18,902 bases of DNA, taken from positions 1 through 18,902 of the forward strand of contig CAJMOV010000007.1 in assembly GCA_905215125.1 (NCBI GenBank), in the 5' to 3' direction. The DNA is from an uncultured bacterium. Lineage in GTDB: Bacteria > Bacillota > Clostridia > Oscillospirales > Butyricicoccaceae. A program made the position numbers and the translations under genes. Below, one piece after another: positions 1-5,953 of the stretch; the first letter of the stretch is position 1; each line of letters starts with the position of its first letter. Below the pieces are notes generated by a model that was given only the letters and a program-made list of their open reading frames with translations, was not told the origin of the DNA and searched no databases.

Positions 1-141
1 CCGGGACGCAGACAGCTTGGAAAAGCGCTTCCGGACAAGCAGGAGAATGCCCGCGCGATAAGATCAGCCGCGCCGGCAATTTCAAGCGTCGTCTGTACGC
101 CACTGGCAGCTATTTTGTCCCAGGTTCGGCAGGAATTGATT

Positions 142-1167
142 TTACAAAGACTGATCGTCAGACGGGCAGCTTGCCGCACCGCTGGCGGCGGTTCCCGGCA
201 CGCTCTGCACCGGCTGCTCAAGCTGGATGCCGGGCATGGTCTGAAGGGTCTGCATGACCTGCTGGACGTCCATGACGGAATGGGCCGCCGTGCGGCTGAT
301 TTTGGACCAGACGATGAAGATGCCCAAAGCGACAAAGAGAAGGGATTTCATGCTCTCCGGCAGTAAAATGGCCATAAATTCATTGTTGGACAGTAAATAG
401 GGCAGCAGCGCCAGCGGCAGCCCCTCTTCGACAAAGGCAATAGCGATGATCAGGGGATCGATAAGCAGGCCGACCACAACCGAAACAATACAGATAACAG
501 CGACCCCGCCCTTGTTCATCTTGCCGCCCAGTTTTTTGTAGCCGAAATAAGCGCCCAGCGGAATCAGCGCGTACAGCAGGCTGTACATGACCTCCATAAA
601 CCAGATGGTCAGCAGGTTGGGGACGGCGGCGATCAGGCCGCCGAGTACGGCGCCCAGGATGCCGCGGGCGTAGCTGCCGTTTTGCTCGTTGTGCTGGTAT
701 TCTGCCTGGGCTTTTTCGCCGATGGCCTGAACGCAGCGCGCGTGAACCGGACGGTAGCCGCCGTAAACGCCGGCATAGCTGTCGCACCCGCCCTGTCCGC
801 AGATACGGCAGACCTGCGGTGGAGTGATGCCGTATTCGCGCAGGATGGGTAAAGCGATATTCTGGGTGTCCTGGATTTTCTGAAGCAGGGTCTGCGGCTT
901 GGCAGCGATATTGAAGGTAATGCTGTCAGCCGCCGTATTGACGCTGGCGGTGCCCTTTAAGGCCGTCCGCAACGACTTGAGCAGAGATTTGGAGTTCTGC
1001 TTCATAAGCTGAGGATCTGCGGCAAGGACAAAGACGGCCAGGTTGCCGCTGCCCCCGCCGTTGAGCGAAGCGACGACGGGGAAATCGCCCATAGTGCCGA
1101 AAGCGCCTGCTCCAACGACACGCAGGCCGACGTTCTGCGCATATTCGGCAAACTGCTGCAAGTTCAT
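142..1167 (-). CDS. Unrecognised multi-pass membrane protein with a Cys/His cluster
   Basis: I do not recognise this 341-residue protein. The start is the ATG at 1167-1165, preceded on the minus strand by GGGAGGAA; a longer frame exists upstream but has no ribosome site. Seen in the sequence: a soluble N-terminal part of about 115 residues, then CRICGQGGC and YRPVHARC with C120, C123, C128, H142 and C145, spaced like a small treble-clef or ribbon zinc site. Four hydrophobic stretches follow (about 168-190, 192-210, 220-245, 273-288), then a helical tail and a low-complexity end rich in A, S, G and P. The first 115 residues contain alternating hydrophobic segments with a Gly-rich turn (LNGGGSGN) and could be a folded domain of their own. 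The layout suggests a cytosolic metal-binding head on a membrane anchor; that is inference. It is transcribed divergently from the diguanylate cyclase gene from a near-consensus promoter. Confidence 0.8.
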   Translation of the reverse strand: MNLQQFAEYAQNVGLRVVGAGAFGTMGDFPVVASLNGGGSGNLAVFVLAADPQLMKQNSKSLLKSLRTALKGTASVNTAADSITFNIAAKPQTLLQKIQDTQNIALPILREYGITPPQVCRICGQGGCDSYAGVYGGYRPVHARCVQAIGEKAQAEYQHNEQNGSYARGILGAVLGGLIAAVPNLLTIWFMEVMYSLLYALIPLGAYFGYKKLGGKMNKGGVAVICIVSVVVGLLIDPLIIAIAFVEEGLPLALLPYLLSNNEFMAILLPESMKSLLFVALGIFIVWSKISRTAAHSVMDVQQVMQTLQTMPGIQLEQPVQSVPGTAASGAASCPSDDQSL

Positions 1168-1270
1168 AATGTTCCTCCCAACGGGGCGCTGCCCCAAGAA
1201 TATCCGAACGGCCTTCCCGTTCAGCCGCGCACCGAACGGCTTCTGCCTGTTCGGAAGAAAGTATGAATTC

Positions 1271-1299
1271 ATCATAATATAGCGCACTGACGCTGTCAA
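1271..1299 (-). promoter_or_regulatory. Sigma-A-like promoter of the membrane-protein gene
   Basis: Read on the minus strand: TTGACA (1299-1294), 17-base spacer, TATGAT (1276-1271). This is one mismatch from the full consensus with ideal spacing. The predicted transcript starts near 1264, giving a leader of about 97 bases before the ATG at 1167. Confidence 0.75.
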
Positions 1300-1563
1300 T
1301 GGGCAGGATGCCGTTTCCTGGGGAAAACAGGTTAGCTTTCTCTTGTGGATTTGACGGCGGAAGAACAAATTGTACCCGTTAATTCCGCGTTTGCATAAAT
1401 ACAACTATGTAATAGAAAATTTAATTCTTTAAAAGAGAAAATGTGTGAATAGGGAAAACGGCATCTAATTTATCTATTTGTGCGCTGCCTGAAAAGCGGC
1501 ATAGGTCTTTTCCCTTCTCATGTCTGGAAAAGGGAAGCGGGACAAATTTCCCCAAGATTATGC

Positions 1564-1592
1564 TTGACAGCGTCTGCATCATGCCGCAAAAT
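1564..1592 (+). promoter_or_regulatory. Candidate promoter of the GGDEF gene
   Basis: TTGACA at 1564-1569, 17 bases, then CAAAAT at 1587-1592 (4 of 6 to the -10 consensus). The -35 element is perfect and the position fits a leader of roughly 47 bases. The weak -10 would suit an activated or low-level promoter. Confidence 0.45.
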
Positions 1593-1645
1593 GGAAATGG
1601 CGGCAGGTCGTCCGCCAGAAGGGATGCAAAGGGACGGTGCGCGCC

Positions 1646-3295
1646 ATGCACTCGGTAAAAACAAAAATTACATCGTTGATGCTGTGCTGCGCATTGCTGA
1701 CGGCCCTGGCCGTGCTCGCCGTGGGTATCGGACGCACAAAGCAGGTGCTGGAAAAGGATTCGGCCCAGATTTTCGAGCTGTTGTGCAGCAATACGGCCTT
1801 CCATCTCGACGAAACGCTGCGGGATATCGAACAATCAGTTAATATCCTTTATCAGTTTGCCGTAAAGCCGTTGAGCGATAGCACGGATATTTTTGATGAA
1901 AATATAAAATTTGAAACTTATATTGAAGAAATGCACGAAATTTCTCTGGCCGTTGCGGAAAATACGCCGGGAAGCATTGGCTTCTATTATCGTTTCAGCC
2001 CTGAAATAGCCTCGTCTGCCGGCTTCTTTATGACAAAGCCGGCAGGACAGGGGGAATTTTTCGACGTTCCCGTCACCGATATTGAGCGGTACGCGCCGGA
2101 CGATCACGGTCATGTCGGCTGGTATTACGAGCCGCTGGAAGCGGGGCGGCCTGTTTGGATAGACCCTTATGAAAATGAAAACATCGGCGTGCGGATGATT
2201 TCTTACGTCGCCCCGGTCTGTCGCGCCGGCAAGCCTGTCGGCGTACTGGGTATGGATATCGACATTGGTGTCCTGCGCGACGCTGTGCAGGACATACCGC
2301 TGTATGAAACCGGTTACGCTATCCTGATCGACGCCAGGGGCAACATCCTTTACCATCCCAGCTGGCCGGAAGGCCTGATGAAAGGGGATTTTTCACCCGA
2401 CATTGCGCGAATGGTTTCCCTTATGGAAGAAAATTCTGGACAAGCGGGATTGCAGCAGTACGACTGGAACGGCGTCAGCAAGCTGATGACGGCGCAGCGC
2501 CTGGCCAACGGTATGACATTTGCCATCACAGCGCCCAAGCGGGAAATTGACGCCCCAATGCGGACGCTGATTGTCCAGGCCACCCTGCTGACGGCCGCCA
2601 TCCTGGCTGCCGCGCTGCCGCTCATATTCCGCACGGCCGCGCGTATGGTCAAGCCGCTGCGTCAGCTGACGTCGGCCGCGCAGAAGATCGCGCGCGGCGA
2701 GCTGGATGTATCCATTCAATGCGACACAAAGGACGAGGTCGGCGTGCTGGCCGAGAGCTTTCGTCAGACGGCTGGCTCGCTGCGCGAATACATCGGGACC
2801 ATCAATCGCCTGGCATATACCGACGCGCTGACCGGCATCGGAAATAAAACGGCATACGAAAGCGCCGCCGCCCGGATAGAGGACGCCCTGGCGCATGGGG
2901 AAGGGGCCTTTGCCGTCGTGCAGATGGATCTCAATGATCTCAAGCTGCTTAACGACACCTGCGGCCATGAAAAAGGCGACATGATGATCAGGGACGCGGC
3001 CAATATCATAAAAAATGTCTTTGGCGTCAGCGCTGTTTTCCGCACCGGCGGGGACGAGTTTGCGGCCATCCTCACCGGGGAAAAGCTGGAAAGGCACAGG
3101 GAGCTGCTGCGCAGCCTGGGCGAAGAAATTGAGGATTTCAACCAAAGCAGTGGCAAAGGGTACGGCGCCGAGCTGAAGGTGGCCCGGGGGATGGCCGTTT
3201 TTGACGCCCGGCATGACAGCTGCTTTGCCGATGTGGTGCGCCGGGCCGACGCCATGATGTACCAGCACAAAAAGCAGATGAAGGAGCAAAAATAA
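1646..3295 (+). CDS. Membrane diguanylate cyclase (dCache-HAMP-GGDEF)
   Basis: Makes cyclic di-GMP from two GTP in response to an external signal (family knowledge). A 549-residue protein: membrane segment at about 8-29; extracytoplasmic Cache-type sensor at about 35-300, including WYYEPLEAG, WIDPYENEN and GMDIDIGVLRDAV followed by a second lobe with ILIDARGNILYHP; second membrane segment at about 309-330; HAMP (RTAARMVKPLRQL onward) to about 380; and a GGDEF domain with DALTGIGNK near 393 and an intact FRTGGDEF signature (GGDEF at 468-472). The inhibitory RxxD site expected five residues before GGDEF is replaced by FGVS, so classical product inhibition is probably absent. The ATG at 1646 has AAAGGGA 11 bases upstream; a GTG at 1637 in the same frame would add three residues. 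The gene stands alone, ends before a strong terminator, and has no EAL or receiver partner in view. Confidence 0.9.
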   Translation: MHSVKTKITSLMLCCALLTALAVLAVGIGRTKQVLEKDSAQIFELLCSNTAFHLDETLRDIEQSVNILYQFAVKPLSDSTDIFDENIKFETYIEEMHEISLAVAENTPGSIGFYYRFSPEIASSAGFFMTKPAGQGEFFDVPVTDIERYAPDDHGHVGWYYEPLEAGRPVWIDPYENENIGVRMISYVAPVCRAGKPVGVLGMDIDIGVLRDAVQDIPLYETGYAILIDARGNILYHPSWPEGLMKGDFSPDIARMVSLMEENSGQAGLQQYDWNGVSKLMTAQRLANGMTFAITAPKREIDAPMRTLIVQATLLTAAILAAALPLIFRTAARMVKPLRQLTSAAQKIARGELDVSIQCDTKDEVGVLAESFRQTAGSLREYIGTINRLAYTDALTGIGNKTAYESAAARIEDALAHGEGAFAVVQMDLNDLKLLNDTCGHEKGDMMIRDAANIIKNVFGVSAVFRTGGDEFAAILTGEKLERHRELLRSLGEEIEDFNQSSGKGYGAELKVARGMAVFDARHDSCFADVVRRADAMMYQHKKQMKEQK

Positions 3296-3318
3296 CAGGG
3301 CGTTCCGGCAGCCCGGGA

Positions 3319-3355
3319 AAAAGGACGCAGGCAGGGGCCTGCGTCCTTTTGTAAA
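3319..3355 (+). terminator. Intrinsic terminator after the GGDEF gene
   Basis: A perfect 14-bp stem (AAAAGGACGCAGGC, 3319-3332, with its complement at 3337-3350) closes a 4-base AGGG loop. The arms carry A and T runs at their ends, so it could also act on the minus strand. Confidence 0.85.
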
Positions 3356-3529
3356 GCTTGGCCTTTCTCCGGGCGGCGGGCGGGGAGTCGCAAGGCCGAA
3401 GGGGCTGTAGGCGGCGCCTTCCGTCTCCCGGCGCATGGGAAATAACGGTGTGGAATTAAGCGGCACGGACGACGGTATTGCGGTAAATCCGGGGAATGGA
3501 TTGTGCACAGCATACCAATCCTCCGGCAT

Positions 3530-3574
3530 CCGGCCCTTCCGCCGCAGAACCCCGTAATTTACAGGAAGGGCCGG
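3530..3574. repeat. Perfect 11-bp inverted repeat, 23-base loop
   Basis: CCGGCCCTTCC at 3530-3540 is exactly complementary to GGAAGGGCCGG at 3564-3574. No T-run follows, so it is not a standard intrinsic terminator. It lies about 55 bases before the padR -35 element. Confidence 0.7.
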
Positions 3575-3629
3575 CGATACTTCACACATCCTTTGTCGAT
3601 TTTCCGCCGAACGTGTATCAGCTCCCCTC

Positions 3630-3658
3630 TTGCCAGGGCAGCAGGAATATGATATTAT
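3630..3658 (+). promoter_or_regulatory. padR promoter
   Basis: TTGCCA at 3630-3635, a 17-base spacer and TATTAT at 3653-3658. The expected start point, near 3665, falls inside the palindrome described at 3653-3686. Confidence 0.65.
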
Positions 3659-3686
3659 GATATACGATATATCGCGATACATAATA
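3653..3686. promoter_or_regulatory. 34-bp palindromic operator over the padR -10 element
   Basis: TATTATG, 5 bases, CGATATATCG, 5 bases, CATAATA. The outer arms are exact reverse complements and the centre is a perfect 10-bp palindrome, all sharing one axis. It covers the -10 element and the start point, the usual place for a repressor. PadR proteins commonly repress their own operon through AT-rich dyads, so autorepression is inferred. Confidence 0.7.
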
Positions 3687-3705
3687 GTTGATAAGGGGGG
3701 AGCGG

Positions 3706-4017
3706 ATGAATAATCAGCAGCCGATGACCGAAGCCATGTATTATATCCTGCTCGCCCTGCTACATCCTAGCCACGGCTACGGCATGATGCAGCGCATCCG
3801 TGAGCTGTCGGGCGGCCGGCTGGTCATGGGGCCCGGCACTCTGTACGGCGTTTTGACCCGTATGCGCCAGGTGGGATGGATTGCCCTTCAGTCGCAGGAC
3901 GAGCGCCGGAAAACCTATGTCATCACGCCGGAGGGCCAACAGGCACTGCATGCCGAATACCAAAGGCTGCGGTTGCTGGTGCGCGACGGCGCGATATTGG
4001 AGGAGGATGAGGGATGA
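3706..4017 (+). CDS. PadR-family transcriptional regulator
   Basis: A 103-residue winged-helix repressor of the short PadR class. Visible family features: EAMYYILLALLHPSHGYGMM at the start of the domain, then LSGGRLVMGPGTLYGVLTRM (recognition region) and the wing around DERRKTYVITPEG. The ATG at 3706 has AAGGGGGGA just upstream; a TTG at 3688 in frame lies within the operator and is rejected. It overlaps the DUF2812 gene by four bases (ATGA), so the two are translationally coupled. PadR/DUF2812 pairs are a frequent arrangement in Bacillota, in which the regulator controls the membrane partner. The inducing ligand is unknown. A 34-bp palindrome over its own promoter suggests autoregulation. 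Confidence 0.92.
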   Translation: MNNQQPMTEAMYYILLALLHPSHGYGMMQRIRELSGGRLVMGPGTLYGVLTRMRQVGWIALQSQDERRKTYVITPEGQQALHAEYQRLRLLVRDGAILEEDEG

Positions 4018-5177
4018 ACAGGCGCTATCTGCCCCACCCCGGCGATTACGCCATCGGGGAAAACGAAAGATGGTATGGCTTTATGGCGTCGCGCGGCTGG
4101 CGGCTGGTCAAACGCGGGCTGTTCCTCAGCCGCTTTGAACGGGCGCAGCCGCAGCAGGTGCGTTACCGAATCGAGCTGACCGCCCCGGACTTTTTGGATG
4201 AGCCCGGTATGCCGCCCGAGCAGGTCACGCTGTATGAGGACTGCGGCTGGCAGTTGGCGGCGCAGCGGGGCATCGTCTATATCTTCCGCGCCCCGGCCGA
4301 CAGCGACGCGCCCGAATTGTACGCCGATCCGCGGCAGCAGGCCGCCGCCCTGAAGAAGATCCACCGCCGGGATCTGTGGGGATACCTGTGGTGTGCCGTC
4401 ATCCTGGCGTTCGCCCTATTTCCCCTGATGGTGATGGAAGACAGCCTGCCCGCCGCGTGTGCCGCGCTGGGAAGGGGCTGGCGCCGCCTGTTTGTTGAAA
4501 ATACTGCCCTTGCCCTGGGCCTCGCCTTTTTTCTCGCCTTTACCCTTTTCCGTGCTTTGTGGGACAGCCTGGGCCTGCAAAGGCTGTATTTTCGTCTCAA
4601 ACGGGGGATCTCTCTTGACCACGCGCCCAGGGCGCGGACGCCGCGCCGCGTCGTCAGCGTTCTGCTTGGGCTGCTCATGGCAGCCTTCCTGCTTTTGGCC
4701 GGCGTTCAATTCCTGACCGGGTATCGCGGCGATCTGCCCGACGAGTCGGACGGCCCTTACCTGCTTCTCAAAGACCTTGGCTGGGAGGGGATGCGGACAG
4801 AGAATCCTTTCGGCGGCCAAAGCCGGCTGGAATACAGCCGATCCTTCCTGGCGCGCCGCTGGGACATCGGCGAGTACGTCGAACAGAGCGGATCCGGCAC
4901 GCCCGCTTATCTGTTCCAGGAAATGATTCAGCTTCGATCCCCGCAGGCTGCGCGCAGCTACGTCCCCGTCCTGATGGCCGACGCCACCTTTGCAGACGGG
5001 CCAGAGGATTTTACGCCCCTCGACATCCCCGGGCTGGACGGCGCATGGCAGGCGCACGGCATGGATTACGTCATCCTGTCCGGCAGCATCGCCGCTTATA
5101 TCAGCTACAGCGAATATGACGCTGATCCCGCCGGTTTCCTGTCGGCTTATGCAGAAAAATTGGCGCAATGGCAATAA
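4014..5177 (+). CDS. DUF2812-domain membrane protein
   Basis: A 387-residue partner of the PadR regulator. The N-terminal ~110 residues match the DUF2812 pattern as I know it: ENERWYGFMASRGWRLVKR, LFLSRFER, then YRIEL and LYEDCGWQLAAQRGIVYIFR. Three membrane segments follow (about 122-141, 163-183, 213-233), the last leading into an extracytoplasmic domain of about 150 residues (237-387) that I do not recognise. DUF2812 has no established biochemical function; the pair is often seen in stress or envelope responses, but that is loose association. The start overlaps the padR stop, and the gene ends directly at a strong hairpin. The long C-terminal domain is more than the usual DUF2812 protein has, to my knowledge. 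Confidence 0.85.
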   Translation: MNRRYLPHPGDYAIGENERWYGFMASRGWRLVKRGLFLSRFERAQPQQVRYRIELTAPDFLDEPGMPPEQVTLYEDCGWQLAAQRGIVYIFRAPADSDAPELYADPRQQAAALKKIHRRDLWGYLWCAVILAFALFPLMVMEDSLPAACAALGRGWRRLFVENTALALGLAFFLAFTLFRALWDSLGLQRLYFRLKRGISLDHAPRARTPRRVVSVLLGLLMAAFLLLAGVQFLTGYRGDLPDESDGPYLLLKDLGWEGMRTENPFGGQSRLEYSRSFLARRWDIGEYVEQSGSGTPAYLFQEMIQLRSPQAARSYVPVLMADATFADGPEDFTPLDIPGLDGAWQAHGMDYVILSGSIAAYISYSEYDADPAGFLSAYAEKLAQWQ

Positions 5178-5205
5178 AAGGCCGCCCGGTCGGGCGGCCT
5201 TTCCC
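5177..5205. terminator. Bidirectional terminator between convergent genes
   Basis: A 12-bp stem AAAGGCCGCCCG (5177-5188) pairs with 5191-5202. It starts within the stop codon of the DUF2812 gene and abuts the stop of the convergent gene at 5205. The terminal A/T pairs give a short U tract in both directions. Confidence 0.75.
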
Positions 5206-5834
5206 TATTTGGCGATGGGGTAACGAATGACGGTTTTCCGCTTTTCCGGCGCAGTGCGGCGCGGGTCGGACAGATAGATTTCATGGTGCAGCCGGGCAGG
5301 TCCGATGTCAATGCGATAGCCCTGCTGAGCGGCATAGGCGGCCATGGCGGCGATAGTGGCCGGCTCGTCATCGTAAGAGCCGATGTGCATGGCCTGTACG
5401 CACAGCCCTTCTTCGATGCGTGCCAGACGCGCGGCAGAGCAGTCCAGCTTTTTTTTGCGCTGCGCCTCGGCGACGGCCCAGTCAAAGTCGGCCTGGGCGA
5501 CGAAATCGGGCAGGCGGATGACGGAGGTCCAGCAAAATCCCGTCTTATCGCCGGGATCGGCGGACGAAGCATCCTCCCGCCGCCAAAAGCCCTCAAGCGG
5601 CGGGACGACATATTCAAAAAAGCCGTCGATGGCACGGCCTCCTTTTTCGCTCATACGAAGGGTATAGGAGACAGCGTACAGCACCGCAAGGGCCCTCTGG
5701 TAATCGCCCCCTTCTTCATTGGGGTCGCCCTGTCCTGTGACGGCGACAAACTGCATGGCCGGCACGTTGACGATGGCAGGCTTGCCTTGGGGCAAATAAT
5801 ACTCAGGGTATTCTTTTTTAAAGTCAAATGCCAT
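5205..5834 (-). CDS. GyrI-like small-molecule-binding domain protein
   Basis: A 209-residue stand-alone GyrI-like (SOUL/AraC-effector-binding fold) protein. Recognisable family segments: MAFDFKKEYPEYYLP at the N-terminus, VPAMQFVAVTGQGDPNEEGG, DGFFEYVVPPLEGFWRR, and the C-terminal half with EEGLCVQAMHIGSYDDEPATI and HHEIYLSDPRRTAPEKR. Relatives act as ligand-binding or stress-related cytosolic proteins and some have hydrolase-like activity on toxic small molecules; the role here is not known. The ATG at 5834 has AAAGGAGGAA seven bases upstream, so the longer in-frame extension to 5939 is rejected. The gene lies 119 bases after purA on the same strand and has its own promoter candidate, so it need not be part of the purA transcript. 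Confidence 0.88.
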   Translation of the reverse strand: MAFDFKKEYPEYYLPQGKPAIVNVPAMQFVAVTGQGDPNEEGGDYQRALAVLYAVSYTLRMSEKGGRAIDGFFEYVVPPLEGFWRREDASSADPGDKTGFCWTSVIRLPDFVAQADFDWAVAEAQRKKKLDCSAARLARIEEGLCVQAMHIGSYDDEPATIAAMAAYAAQQGYRIDIGPARLHHEIYLSDPRRTAPEKRKTVIRYPIAK

Positions 5835-5863
5835 GGGGGCTTCCTCCTTTTGGGGATAATAGC

Positions 5864-5892
5864 ACGATATCATTTTTTGCATTCCGGCGCAA
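5864..5892 (-). promoter_or_regulatory. Candidate promoter of the GyrI-like gene
   Basis: On the minus strand TTGCGC (5892-5887), 17 bases, TATCGT (5869-5864). Both hexamers match four of six consensus bases and the position, about 30 bases before the start codon, is suitable. Confidence 0.4.
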
Positions 5893-5953
5893 TAAAGGAA
5901 GGTGAATAGACTGCGCACGGTCAGGGATACAGTCCCCAATCAAAGACGGGGGC

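Larger units (their letters stand above)
1168..1645. other. Divergent intergenic region with two promoters and inverted repeats
   Basis: No gene is supported in this stretch of about 480 bases between the divergent membrane-protein and GGDEF genes. It holds a minus-strand promoter (1271-1299), a GC-rich leader with small hairpins (for example GGGGC-AGC-GCCCC near the minus-strand ribosome site), an AT-rich block around 1385-1440, and a set of competing 7-bp complementary segments at 1452-1458, 1507-1514 and 1526-1532. A plus-strand promoter candidate is at 1564-1592. Confidence 0.6.
3351..3705. other. Noncoding region upstream of padR with inverted repeats
   Basis: No convincing gene in about 350 bases; frames open across it on the minus strand run antisense into the GGDEF gene and lack ribosome sites. 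It contains a loose palindrome (GGCCTT near 3360 and AAGGCC near 3399), GCGCC/GGCGC around 3414-3434, GGATTG/CAATCC around 3496-3520, a perfect 11-bp inverted repeat at 3530-3574, and the padR promoter and operator at 3630-3686. It is less uniform than the flanking genes and could include a small RNA or a gene relic; neither can be shown from sequence alone. Confidence 0.5.

Noticed and set aside
1..141. Minus-strand reading frame open from the window edge, reading WDKIAASGVQTTLEIAG in its middle
   Set aside because: It looks protein-like and could be the next gene downstream of the membrane protein, but no ATG, GTG or TTG start with a ribosome site is visible and only about 130 bases are available. 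It needs sequence beyond the edge.
1405..1645. Cyclic di-GMP riboswitch upstream of the diguanylate cyclase
   Set aside because: I looked for the conserved GCAAACC and GACGCAAAGCC-type blocks of the class I aptamer and did not find them; class II could not be judged by eye and nothing suggested it.
2393..3682. Long minus-strand frame opposite the GGDEF gene
   Set aside because: It lies antisense to a gene with clear domains, has no ribosome site at its start and no recognisable domain; typical of GC-rich DNA.
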